In this document: one piece after another, positions 46,989-58,118 of the stretch
Position numbering within the stretch: position 1 is the first letter of the stretch
How the letters are laid out: every line of letters begins with the position of its first letter
NCBI RefSeq assembly: GCF_042453785.1
Contig: NC_091664.1
Coordinates: 3,584,501-3,648,500, forward strand
Length of the DNA stretch: 64,000 bases
DNA from: Malus domestica
Taxonomy: Eukaryota > Streptophyta > Magnoliopsida > Rosales > Rosaceae
Direction of reading: 5' to 3'
Position numbers and translations under genes: made by a program
Notes under the pieces: generated by a model
The model's database searches: none
Told to the model about the DNA's origin: nothing
Seen by the model: the letters and a program-made list of their open reading frames with translations, nothing else

Positions 46989-47435
46989 TTAATGGGCAAT
47001 TAGCAAGAATGATCAGTTTTTAGTAATGACGACATATTGATCAGACATTGATGACCCAATGATGACATAACAACCACACAACAATGATATAATAATGACA
47101 TAATAAATACTGATAATTTCTGCAATCAAATATCAAAAACTGATCCTTCAGGTTATTTGCCGTTTTATGGAGTGTGATAAAAAAAATGTAACAATATGAC
47201 AAAACGTGTCTATTCCAGGTAGTTGCCCTTATTTTTTCTCAAGATGCCCAGTGTAGTTTTTTGTACTCAAATTTAGGGGTGAAAAGTAGTCTTTATTCTT
47301 TCTTTTTTTTATTCATCAGAATTGCGAGAGCAATCATTCTAACTCTTTAGATAAATTTACTAGCATCTTAAAGTAAAACATAACATAGTTTGGCATTGAC
47401 GATGCTACCTCTTTTCTAGTCGCCAATAAAAATTA

Positions 47436-47590
47436 GAAAACTTTAACGAAAAACACCCGGTATTGTTCATTTTAACGAAAAACCACATTTTTACACTAAA
47501 AAATCAATCATGGTACTATTCACTTTACCTTTTATTTTGTCCTTATCATTAAAACTCAAAGTTTTCAAGCCATTTTCATTAGTTTTCCTT
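47436..47590. mobile_element. hAT-type MITE with perfect 8-bp target duplication, in A1 only
   Basis: Flanked by AAAAATTA at 47428-47435 and 47591-47598. Ends GAAAACTTTAACGAAAAAC and AAAGTTTTCAAGCCATTTTC. The paralogous empty site in A2 is near 49657-49670. A second copy in opposite orientation is 51075-51222. Confidence 0.85.
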
Positions 47591-48054
47591 AAAAATTACT
47601 ATGCCCATCCATTGACACAATCTTGAACATATCAAAATGACTTGCTCCGACAGTCCGTTGCCGTTAACTCGTTCTAGTCCGTGAGATTCATTCCGGAGCT
47701 TATGCGATATCACCGTCATTCCGACCAGATCGACCCGGTGGTCCGAAATTCACGGTCCCATAATACCCTTCAATGCTAAACAATGAGTCTCTGTAGCTTG
47801 AAAAAAAAAAAAGGTGTTACCATATGAGTTTGTAAGCTCAGCTAAACAGTCACCCTTATCGAAACCCCATGGCCCATTGTACATTAGTATTTTACCTGAA
47901 GCGTCACTCGTTGTCTGTCAACCGACATGTAAAAAGTTTATTTCTTGCTTCTGTCAAGGTTGAGATAATATTTTTTGGTAATACCATTCACACGTTTATT
48001 TTTACTTCTTACATACTTTGTTAAACCTTTTTTCGTTGATCTTCAGTAGAGGTA

Positions 48055-50208
48055 AAGATATCAGTCAACCCCTAGTCACCATGAGGGAGGGAGGGAGGGA
48101 GGGAGGAAGGGTGTGTGAAAGTGATTGTGTGAGTAGGGATTTAGTTTGACCTTGACCTACTCAAACTCAAGGAAGAAATTGTAGCAAAGGCTTCAAATAA
48201 TAGTCTCTAAACTAAAAATTTGTGATCATTGGTCCCTTAATTTATCAAAACATGCAGCTATGGTCATTTCCTTTCAATTTCGTTAGAACTTCCGTCAAAA
48301 TGAGTCACGTGAGGGTGAATAAAAGAGCAAATATAGAAAACCAAACGAGATAAATTGTAACAATCTTCGTTCAATTTTAACCTAATTGGAGAAATTGTTC
48401 TTCAACTTTAACCAATTGTAAGTTGTTTTTCCCACATGACTCATTTTGACGAAAGTTTTGAGGGAGTTGACGAAAATGATCATAGTAAACATTTTGATAA
48501 GTTCAGAGATTAACAGTCAGAGACTTTTAGTTAAAGAATCAGTGCTCCAATTGGATTAAAATTGATAAACCATTGTTACAATTTTCTTATATAGTATGTA
48601 GTTTCAAGGGGATTCATTTCATCCAGTCGTCACGCACAATCACTTGGTCATCAATTTTCTTCAAAAATTTCCTATATACTCAAAGCAAATGTCTATCACT
48701 TCATGATTTTCATCCTATTCTTTTAAGAAAGTTTTAACGTATTTAATGGGAACGTATCACAATTTTCATTGAATTCTTAAAATGTGTTCCCATTGCACTT
48801 GCAATCCGCTAATATGTGTCATTTTCTTTCAAACTTAAATTAATTTAGTGTAGCAAGTAGTGGATTGTCATATTAATTAAGTTATTTTTTTAGTTCACTA
48901 CGTTTAAGGTCAAACCCTATCCTGTTAACGTAGTAATATTATAATATCATCTGTATTAAAAAAAAATAATTAATTTACTGTAAAACATTGCCAAATTAAA
49001 ATAACACAAGATGTCTATTATCAACGTTCAAAATTAAAACGTTCAAAATTAAATTACCAATGATACACCCAAACAACAAAAATCCCAAAAGGAAACCAAA
49101 TTAAAATGGGATTTGAGAGCATATAATTCATACGATTCTGCCATTCAATTCCATTCGATTCCATTCCATTCGTGTATATGCTCATTCCTTAAACACTCAC
49201 TCTTAAGTCTTGCTAACCTAACATAAATAGAAATTTTAACGGGTAATCAGCATCAATGATCTATTTTTAACATTTGATTTTAGGAATGATCAATGTAACG
49301 AAAAAATATTGATCATATATTGATGACACAATGATAACCTAACAACCACGCAATGATGATAAAATGACGATAATAAACATTGATCATTTCTACAACCAAA
49401 TGTAAAAAACTGGTCATTCAGACTATTTGCCTTTTGAAAGAGTGATCAAAAGTGCAACAATATGTCAAAACGTGCCTATTCCAGCAAATTGCCCCTTTTT
49501 TTTCCAAGATGCCCAATGTAGTTTTTACTGAGTTTTTTGTGTTTATCCACTAGCATTACGTGAGCAATCGTTCTAACTCTTTGTATAAATTTAATAGCAA
49601 CATAAAGCAAAACATGACATAGTTTGAAAATGACGATGCTACCTCTTTTCTGGCCAGCGATAAAGACTACTATGCCCATCCATTGACACATTCTCAGACA
49701 TATCAAAATGACTTTGCTCCGACAATCCATTGCCGTCAATTCGCTCTGGACCGTGAGGTTCGTTCCGAAGCTTATGTGATATCACGCTCAATCAAACCAG
49801 CTCAATCTGGTGGTCCTAAAATTCATGGTCCCATAATACCCTTCAATGCTAAACAATGAGACGGTGTAGCTTGGAAAAAAAATAAAAATAAAAAGGATGT
49901 GACCTTATGGGTTTGTAGGCTCGTCTAAACAATCACCTTTATCGAAGTCCGATGGCCCATTGTACATTAGGTTGGGCTAAATCTACTCAATTTGTTGATG
50001 GACAATCCTCAATTCAAGGCTCCGCCAATTACATTTCAAGTGATGCAACTCGGGGTGCTTGGACAAAACCTCGTTCCGGACATGGCGGATATCATTCAAC
50101 ACCCCCAGCTTCCAATGGAATCATTATTTTACATGGAGCGTCACTCGTTTTGTTTGTCAACTGACAGGTTGAAAGTTCATCTCTTTCTTCTATAGGTATA
50201 GATATTAG
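48055..50208. repeat. Segmental duplication block A2 (UGT promoter-like, no coding region)
   Basis: Diverged tandem copy of A1. At 49060-49200 it matches the UGT upstream region closely: AATGATACACCCAAACAACA, ATTAAAATGGGATTT, GAGAGCATATAATTCAT and TATATGCTCATTCC. It contains a (GGGA)n run at 48084-48110. An open frame at 49952-50164 has no recognisable family. Confidence 0.8.
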
Positions 50209-50213
50209 TTTTT

Positions 50214-50755
50214 GGGTGGTGCTATTTACAGGTGGGGAATCGAGCTGGTCTCTAAATTACTTGGAGTTTGGGAAATATACATGTGAAGTTCTTTCGAAAG
50301 ACCATTCGAATATTTGGTACTGATCCATTTTATATCTATCAAGTGTTTGATATAATACATTGTAGACATATCTTGACAGGTTTCATCAACAAGAATTGAC
50401 AAATTCTCTTGATATCACTCATTATATTGCTTCAACATATGTTAATATATGTTGACATGTGCGCAACATGATTTGACTGACGACAACACACCAAATGTTC
50501 GACGAAATACCTCAGTGACTAAAATTTTTCTTGCGCTCTTTGCGCTCTGTTTCTGTTTAAAAAACTTGGACTTTTAACATCGAGACTCCCAAGGTTCAAA
50601 TCCGGGATCCTCCATTGGCTATTCATACACCACTTTTTGCCTTCCACACATTCTTGCTAAATTTTATCCATTGATCTTCTTCAAGTTATTTGATCTAGTG
50701 GCAAGAAATTGAGAGGGAGTATGGAGGAAAAAATGGGTGTTGGATAGCACCACCC
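50214..50755. mobile_element. Longer member of the GGTGGTGCTATT MITE family
   Basis: Ends GGGTGGTGCTATTTACAGG and GATAGCACCACCC are inverted. The flanks TTAGTTTTT and TAGCTTTTT may be a degraded 9-bp target duplication. The right half resembles the short family members; the left half includes an unrelated 370-bp stretch. Confidence 0.5.
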
Positions 50756-52139
50756 TAGCTTTTTGAGGGGAAACTTACTAGATTCAAGACATTTATGGCT
50801 CGTTTACTAATCCGTAATCAGATTGAGATGAATTGAATTAAGAAGAAATTGGAAGGAAATAGAGTTAGAATCACATTTCCATTGAAGATGTTTACTAAAA
50901 CTGTCTGGAACCGGAGTATAATAGTATCAATCCATATAAATTGCTTACGTTATGAATCTGAATGAAAACTAATGTCATTGTTAGAATGCTCATGTATGAA
51001 TCTGAATGAAAACTAATGTCATTGTTAGAATGCTCATGTTCTAAGTATTATATTTTATGTGCTAATTTTTTTAAGGAAAACTAATGAAAATGACTTGAAA
51101 ACTTTAAGTTTTAACGATAAGACAAAATAAAGTGTAAAGTGAATAGTACCATGTTTGACTTTTTAGTGTAAAAATGTAATTTTTCGTTAAAGTGAACAAT
51201 ACCGCGGGCTTTTCATTAAAACTTTTTTTTTTATATCCTTAGTAATTTTTTTATTCTTTTAACTGTCAAAATTTTTTGATAAGGCTTCAAGTTCTTTTCA
51301 TTTTTTTTGTGAAGAGAATAAAATCAGTGGTACTAATCTACTTTTTAAGTGACTCTTTATTACAATGATAAAGAGGGATGTTGACTTCGCACTGCTGCTA
51401 TGATTCGACTCCCTTATCGAACCAATATAACATTTGACAAAAATATAAAAATAAAAAATCCACTCCGTGACCACCGCTTTCCTGGCCCATTCTCTATCTT
51501 CCCCCCACCCCTTCCCCCATAGCCACAACCTCACCTATCACCACTAGGCGGCAATATTTTTCGAACAGAGTTTGGCTGCTGAAAAATCAGCAGTAGCTCT
51601 TGCTGTTAGCGGATCACGGATAAACATGTGTCTAAGTTGTGATTATAAAATTAATTACTTGAATACGTGTTCATCCATAATTTGCTAGCAGCAGAAGTTG
51701 CTGCTGATTTTTTCAGCAGCCAATCTTTCTCCTTATTTTTCTCTCTCTTTCTCTCAGAGCCCCATAAATTCCTCTCTCTTTTATTTTATTAATATTTAAT
51801 TTGGTCGTCGCCAACCGACGAGATCGAGTCGGTGGATGAGTCGAAGTGATTTTGGTGTCTTGATGTTTTCATGAAGGTGGGTGGTGCCGTGTTGGTATTT
51901 GCCAGTGAAATCGCACGGCAGAGGGAGAAATGAAGGTGGAAGGATGCTTTAGGATTATTGTAAAGGTGCATAGATATTTTCTTAAAAAAAAAATGTTTGA
52001 TTTCGTATAGAGTTTTGCTATCTAGAATTCAAATACCACTTCCATCTAAATAATTCAATTTCATGTAAGTTTAGAGTTCGATTCCAAACATTAGGTGAGC
52101 CCCATCAAATTTCTGGTACTTCAAATGTTATAAACGTTA
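50756..52139. other. Intergenic sequence
   Basis: Contains the MITE 51075-51222. A 45-bp near-perfect tandem repeat lies at about 50955-51045 (AATGTCATTGTTAGAATGCT twice). A palindromic pair around 51570-51730 carries GCAGTAGCTCTTGCTGTTAG and GCTAGCAGCAGAAGTTGCTG-like arms, possibly another small MITE. No gene seen. Confidence 0.45.
51075..51222. mobile_element. hAT-type MITE, second copy
   Basis: GGAAAACTAATGAAAATGAC to CGTTAAAGTGAACAATACC...CATTAAAACT. It is the reverse-oriented relative of 47436-47590. Confidence 0.7.
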
Positions 52140-52739
52140 AAATGCTTTCGTAGACGTGCAATTCTGTTTCTCTCTACTCTTATCCCCGTTTAATAAACAT
52201 GTCATTAAAGAACTAATTTCAAATCGTGACGTTAAAAGTAGATGACGAAGTATTCATTTTCGAAAGTCACTACTTATAATTCCAGTCATCTACAACGCAA
52301 CCTTAGAAATGGAAAAGCATGCATCACATTGATGCAAAACTGAACTACATACCATAAGGAAAATAGCAAGAGGAAGAAATAAAATGTATGTCAGGATACA
52401 GAGGAATGAGGATCCTCTCTCCTGATTCTCTTTGTGAGAATTCTGGAGATTCTCAAATTATATTAGTTCATCGTACATCGTGCGGTCAAAAATCATTTTA
52501 AATATTTTTATTTAAAATTAAACATGAACAGTACCTGATAAAAACTGACTGTACGATATACGATGAATGAGCATGATTTAATGATTCCTGTAATCCTCAC
52601 AAAGAAGATCCGAAGAGTATCCTCAATCAATACGGAGTTGGCATCTGTGGCCGCATTTCCTCCATGTCACAAACTAGAAACCAATCAAATCCAAGTCTGT
52701 ATTGCTATTGCTTGCATAACCAAATTTTGGTTTTAATTC
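52140..52739. repeat. Duplicated UGT-upstream block (pseudogene side)
   Basis: Paralogous to about 59735-60240. Both have CTCTTATCCC, AACTAATTTCAAAT, GGAAGAGCATGCATCACATT (with A for G here), ATGTCAGGATA and AATCAAATCCAAGTCTGTAT. Here a MITE at 52404-52627 interrupts it. Confidence 0.82.
52404..52627. mobile_element. MITE, AATGAGGATCCT family (copy 2)
   Basis: Same internal arms as 35261-35480 (CGTACATCGTGCGGTCAAAA; ACAGTACCTGATAAAAACTG). It is absent from the paralogous block near 60115. Confidence 0.8.
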
Positions 52740-52905
52740 GAGTAATGCTAGGCAAGTTATACTTTTGTATAAAATTTGTAAATTAATTAATATGACATGA
52801 TGATTAAATTATTGTTTAAACATTGATAAGCGTGTTAATTTTTTATTAGTAGCACATTTTTTAATTTGTAAATTTTGTTTAAAATTAATGTTCCTATCAT
52901 TTCTC
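52740..52905. mobile_element. MITE, GGATAATGTTAG family (copy 2)
   Basis: Ends GAGTAATGCTAGG and CCTATCATTTCTC are inverted. TTAATTC flanks both sides (52733-52739, 52906-52912), consistent with a 7-8-bp target duplication. Confidence 0.65.
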
Positions 52906-53409
52906 TTAATTCCCCAACATAGAATGATGATTTTGAGTTTCCCTTACACTATTTTTGGATGAAGGAAATAAACTTATAATTTTGGTAAAAGTCAGAATTT
53001 ATAAATTGACATGCACTAATTCCCTTGTTTGGATTCATAAACATAGAAATTTAGAATTTCCGCGTGGAAAAAAAACTTGGGATTTGGACCTCCAATTCCC
53101 AAGTTCAAATTCCATGTAAATAGGTGTAATTTCCCAATTTCTATGATTTAGAGTTTAAAAATAACAAATTTAGTATTCAATTTCAATGTTCTTTTAGATT
53201 AACCAAACAAGAAAATTTACAAATTCTAGAAAATAAAATCTTGTCATTTCAATTTCCGTCATTTTAAAATTCCTTAGTAATCTTAAATTTCTTCATCCAA
53301 ACATAGTGTTACGTAATAAATAGTACGAAAATTGAACAAGAATGATTGAAGAAACAATTTAATTGATAAAAATTAAATTATCTGATAATTCAGACTACTA
53401 AAAACGGAA
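52906..53409. other. AT-rich sequence before the copia-type LTR
   Basis: No gene. 53350-53409 is paralogous to the unit repeated at 60471-60636 and is cut by the LTR. Confidence 0.45.
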
Positions 53410-53649
53410 TGTGATTGTGTAAATCATAGTAGATATGAGAATGTATCTTATATTCCTAATATGAGTTGCTTACCTATTAAATGTTGTAATCCTAAAGGGA
53501 AAAATTCTTACCTATCATACTACTATAAATAAAGACACAATAGAGCGTATCAAATACACCTCACAATTAAATCACTCTCTCCTCTCTCTAATTGTCGTCG
53601 GCCCTCTCTCTTTCTAAACCCTAAGATCGTTCAATTAAATAAGCCTACA
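53410..53649 (+). repeat. LTR of a truncated copia-type element
   Basis: TGTGATTGTG...AAGCCTACA is followed by ACACGTTATCAGCACG, a primer-site sequence found after the 5' LTR of many plant copia elements. A TATA-like CTATAAATAAAG is present around 53522. No gag or pol follows. Confidence 0.6.
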
Positions 53650-53899
53650 ACACGTTATCAGCACGCTCTTCCCAGAAGCTGAGGAATTGACGGATTGTAG
53701 GAGGAGTTCAAAGGCTTATATTTGTTTTCTGTTAATCAGGTACGCTTAAAATAAAAGAAGATATTTGAAACGTCCACGAAGCATGAAAACATTCCCCATG
53801 ATGCATGAACCCCTCTATATTTATATTTTCCTTACGATATATATATATCGTAATGATCAATGTTGATGATATGGCGGATTTGGTTTTAAACTTCTTTCC

Positions 53900-54362
53900 A
53901 TTACCTAGTGATGTGATTGGAAATTCCAATAATTTTGGTTAGAATTTTTGTATTTGATTTGTCAATTCTAATGGTTTGGCTTGAAATTTTAATATGTACT
54001 CAACTATTAATGATCATGGCTTGAAATTCTGATATTTAATTGGCCCAAGATAGTTATGGCTCGAACTTATGATATTTATGGTTATTATGCTAGTATTTAT
54101 CTAGCCAATGGTAGAGGTGGTTTGATGTTCTGGTATTTATTTAGCCATCGAGAATTATGACTTGAGGTTAGATATTGTTTTTGCCAATGTTGTTATGATC
54201 AGAATCTCTGATATTGGTGCTGCCGAAGTAATGGTAAGTGGTATTACCAATTATTATGATTTAAAATTTCAATTAGTGTGACTGGGATTTCGGATATTTA
54301 TTTTGCCGATGTATGTGGCTAGAAGTTCTGGTATTTTTCCTTACCAAAGAATGTGGTTGGAA
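53900..54362 (+). repeat. Degenerate ~40-bp tandem repeat, about 10-11 units
   Basis: The recurrent unit resembles AAATTCTGATATTTATTTGG followed by CCAATG...TTATGGCTTG. Spacing is about 36-45 bp, with a couple of units extended. It lies between the copia-type LTR and the gypsy-type LTR. Confidence 0.7.
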
Positions 54363-54550
54363 AACTGAGAAAATGTTTGAGAATCAAGATGAATTCTTCG
54401 TTGATTTATTTATTTTCAACTTGAATAAAATCGTAGACGGAGGTTATAATTTTATTCACCATAAAAGAAATGGTGGAAATAGTTCTAATTTCTTTTCGTA
54501 ACTCGATGGTTGAAATCTCGGGGATGAGATTTATTTTAACAGGGGGTGAA

Positions 54551-55915
54551 TGTAATAACCTGGGAAAAAAAATTTAAATATATGAATTGGATATTCATAA
54601 TTATGAATATGTGGAAAGAATCGAGAATTTATATTAATTTATTTGAATTTAGTTTTAAATTAAACTAGTTACGAAGTTTGGAGTTTGGAGATTAATTATT
54701 TAAAATCCGTAGACCTTTTGAGGTCACAATTTAAATTTTTATATAGAACTCTCTCACGGCTTAAACCGTTCATGAAACAGAGTTATAACGAAGAATTTAT
54801 TAACATTTAAAGTCATAGATAATTTGGTAATTTTACTTTATTTTATAAGGTTCCAGAAAATCTGGAGCAAAGAGTTGTGCCACGTGTGTGGTTGGGATGA
54901 AAGCAATAGGAGAGATGGACGGCTGGGATGGAAAGTAAAGAATATAAAAGGAGAGAAGGAAGAAAGGAGAAACGGGGGAGGACCAATCTGAAAGAGGAAA
55001 TGGAGGGGAAAAGAGAGAACAAGGAAAAGAAAAAAAGGGGGGGGGGGGGGACTAGCATAACCTTCATACCCGACTCGTGTGGCCCTTCTTGGGGCTTTTC
55101 CGTCGATTTTCCAGCAAATCAAACCACCTACCCACCTGGGAAACACTCTAAGACATTCCCTCTTTCCATTCCACCCAAGTTTGATGGAATTTGGCCTTAA
55201 AAATAGTGAAACCCCCAAGGTGGGTATGGCGGGTGCGTGTGTAAATTCCTCAAATTATGAAATGTTTTCCTCCAATTACCACCACCATTAGACTTCCCTT
55301 GAGGCCTGGAATAAAGCCCATGCATTGGTTGGGGCGTCGAAGTTATTTTGGAATCAAATCAAGAACACCCAAATCAAATCAAGAGTTGTTTTAGGAATTT
55401 TAAAAAATAATGAAATTTTCCGGCGAGTTGGGGTGGTTGACCGCCACCCGCAGTGGCGCATGGCCAGTGGGTTGATGCTGTCTTTTTTCATGCAAATTTT
55501 GATGTTTTGAATCCATAATTGATAACCATTTGATTTGATTCGATTGTGGAAGGTAAAATGGAATTTGGCCGATACTAGAATATAATGGAAAATGAAGAAT
55601 AGAATGAATGTGAACTACGAAAGGCTTGATCCTTCTCAAGAGTATGTAGGCAGTCTAACAGGGTTAGATGCAACCTAAATAATCGAGAATTAATCTCTTG
55701 TTGGGAATTTGTTTTAAGAAAAGAAATTAGGTGATAAACTTGGAAAATTAAATCTTATATTTTTGATAAATAAATGTTAGTTATAGACTTTGTGAGTGAT
55801 TAAGGAATTTAATTAAAGAATCGAAATCAATGGTAATTAAATAAACAAGAGTTTAGTTTAGGTCTATCACCGATATTATTTTTTTCAAAATAAATATTTC
55901 GGGACAGGCTTTACA
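54551..55915 (+). repeat. Gypsy-type LTR (3' or solo) joined to the UGT pseudogene
   Basis: Starts TGTAATAACCTGGG right after a purine tract (AGGGGGTGAA) and ends GGACAGGCTTTACA; the ends TGTAA/TTACA are inverted. It has a TATA box AATATAAAAGG (about 54943), a purine-rich transcribed region and a 14-G run (55037-55050). The purine tract and flanking internal sequence suggest a 3' LTR of a deleted element rather than a true solo LTR. Confidence 0.7.
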
Positions 55916-56875
55916 CCGCAGGTTCCACATCTCTCAGCTGCATCCGTTTATAAGAGCTGCAGACGGCCCAGATTCTTGGTCAAAATTTTTCCAGCCCCAG
56001 ATTTCGGGTTCCACAAAATCTTTTGGTTGGCTGTGTTATACTGTGGAGGAAATTGAGCCGTTGGGATTGGATATCTTGAGGGATAGCTTAAAGCTTCCTG
56101 TTTGGTGCATTGGTCCTCTAATTCCTACTAAGGCACTCAAAAATTCATCCACATTGGACTTAAAGGTCTCGAGGTAGCGCGCTGGAAAAGAACTGTGCTT
56201 TTCCGCCGAGAAATGCCTCGAGTGGCTTGACTCGCAAGGTTTGAATTCTGTAATTTACATCTCATTTGGTTCTCAGAACACAATCAGTGCAACCCAAATG
56301 ATGGAATTGACTGTTGGGTTGGAAGAAATCGGAAAGCCTTTTGTTTGGGTCATAAGGCCTCCGGTGGGGTTTGATGTGAAGGGAGACTTCAAAGCAGAGT
56401 GGCTGCCTGACGGGTTTGAGGAAAGAATGAGTAAACGAAAACAGGGGTTGCTAGTGCACAACTGGGCACCCCAGTTGGAGATTTTGTCATACAAATCCAC
56501 TGGGTTTTTTGTGAGCCATTGCGGGTGGAATTCAGTGATGGAGAGCTTGAGCCAGGGCGTGCCGATTGTGGGGTGGCCGTTGGCGGCGGAGCAGGCTTAC
56601 AATTCGTAGATGTTGGTGGAGGAGATGGGTGTGAGTGTGGAGCTGACAAGGGGTGTGCAGAGTTACATTGGATGGAAGGAGGTGAAGGAGGTGATTGATT
56701 TGGTGATGGATGAGAGTGGGAAGGGAGGGGGATGAGGAAAAATGCCGGTGAGATTAAGGAGAAATTAAGAAGATCAATTAGAGATAATGATGGTGATCAA
56801 GGAAAGGAGAAGGGGTCTCCTGTCAAGGCCATGGAGGATTTTGTGGCTGCTCTTTTATCAAAGAAACAAGATTGA
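55916..56875 (+). pseudogene. UGT92-type glycosyltransferase pseudogene, 5' truncated
   Basis: Homologous to 62513-63475 of the intact gene. It corresponds to about residues 184-502, so the acceptor-binding N-terminal part with the catalytic His is missing. The PSPG box remains (HNWAPQLEIL...HCGWNSVMES). Lesions: Gln to TAG at 56175-56177, Lys to TAG at 56607-56609 and a one-base loss near 56730. The front is replaced by the gypsy-type LTR. Downstream, a foldback element is inserted at 57057. The high similarity to the intact gene points to a recent tandem duplication. Confidence 0.92.
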
Positions 56876-57056
56876 TCAAAAGTTAATTAGAGGTGATTAG
56901 GTTACTGGTAATTTCAACTCAATTGAGAAATTCCTATTGTTTGCAAATGGATAGGTTTTGATTCAAAAGACGTTAATCAATGTTTGATACTCTAGAAAGT
57001 TATTTTGCTTTTGTTATCTATGAAAACTCGGAAAAGAACCATACATAAAATGCCAA

Positions 57057-58109
57057 AGCCTATTGGTCGAAATGCCCCTAAAATTACTATTGAGTTTTAG
57101 TTTACCCGCTAAAACTGGTCTTATCTCACTTTACCTCCTGAAAATGACATTTTCAACTCTTTTGTCTCACTTTACCCACTTTCATTAATGGACTGTTAAA
57201 TTTAAGGGTATTTTAGACATTTCAATTTTTACACATTTATTTACCTTTAGCCCCCACACTAAACAAGTCTCAATTTTATTTTTGACAACTCTAATTCAAA
57301 CGTATAGATTTTGAGCATTTAAAAAAAAAAATTATTCTTGAGAAAAATTTCAATCAACAAAATCATTCTATCAACCAAAATAAAGTTTACACTTGTTCGT
57401 AGAGTCATTTCATTTGTAAAGCATCCATGTATTGGCTCGAAACTTTGCAACTGAAAAATATTCATTACAACAAAATCATTATGCATTTAAGCTGACCTAT
57501 CCAAAATACTTCTCAAACCAAAAAAGTAATTTCAAGCAAATGTGCACAGTTTGAACAAGCTCATGCCTAGTGGAATCAGTGCTCAACAATGTGAAATTTT
57601 TTTGTTTAAACTGTGCAAATTTGCTTTAAATGATTTTTTTGGTTTGGGAAGTATTTTGGATAGGATAGCTTAATGGTATAATGATTTTGTTGTAATGAAT
57701 ATTTTTCAATTACAAAGTTTCGAGCCAATACATGGATGTCTTGCAAATGAAATGATTATACGAACAAAATGTAACCCTTATTTTGGTTGATACAATAATT
57801 TTGTTGCTCAGAATTTTTTTATTGATTGAATAATTTATTTTCAAAAATGCCCAAAATTGATGCGTTTGATTTAGAGTTGTCAAAAATAAATTTGAGACTT
57901 GTTTTAGTGTGGGGGCTAGAGGTAAATAAATGTGTAAAAACTAAAATGTCTAAAATACCCTTAAATTTAATAGTTCATTAACGAAGTGGCTAAAGTGAGA
58001 TAAAAGAGTTGAAAATGTCAGTTTAAGGGGGCAAAGTGAGACAAAACCAGTTTCAGAGGATAAACTGAGACTCAATGGCAGTTTTAGGGGGCATTTCAAC
58101 TAATAAGCC
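57057..58109. mobile_element. Mutator-like foldback element (1053 bp) with 9-bp target duplication
   Basis: Nearly the whole element is an inverted repeat with arms of about 500 bp. The outer arms carry GAAATGCCCC and GGGGGCATTTC. Further in are CCCCACACTAAACAAGTCTC and its partner GAGACTTGTTTTAGTGTGGG, then GGCTCGAAACTTTG and its complement. The flanks are AAATGCCAA (57048-57056) and AAATGCGAA (58110-58118). The paralogous empty site after the intact UGT (AAATGCCAATGATATTTTTA at about 63644) confirms insertion there. No coding capacity. Confidence 0.9.
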
Positions 58110-58118
58110 AAATGCGAA

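Larger units (their letters stand above)
45547..47965. repeat. Segmental duplication block A1 (UGT promoter-like, no coding region)
   Basis: Shares blocks in the same order with 48055-50208, for example TTTGACCTTGACCTACTCAA, AAGTTTTAACGTATTTAATG, CATAATACCCTTCAATGCTA and AACAATGAG. It also contains sequence like that upstream of the intact UGT gene: CATTCAATTCCATTCGATTC, TATATGCTCATTCCTTAAA and CCTCTCAAAAATAGCA around 46720-46797. No UGT coding sequence follows. Confidence 0.8.

Noticed and set aside
49952..50164. 70-codon frame in block A2
   Set aside because: Most of it is absent from block A1 and it shows no domain; coding status cannot be supported.
54838..55218. Minus-strand Phe/Pro-rich frame
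   Set aside because: Translation of the purine-rich part of the gypsy-type LTR in antisense.
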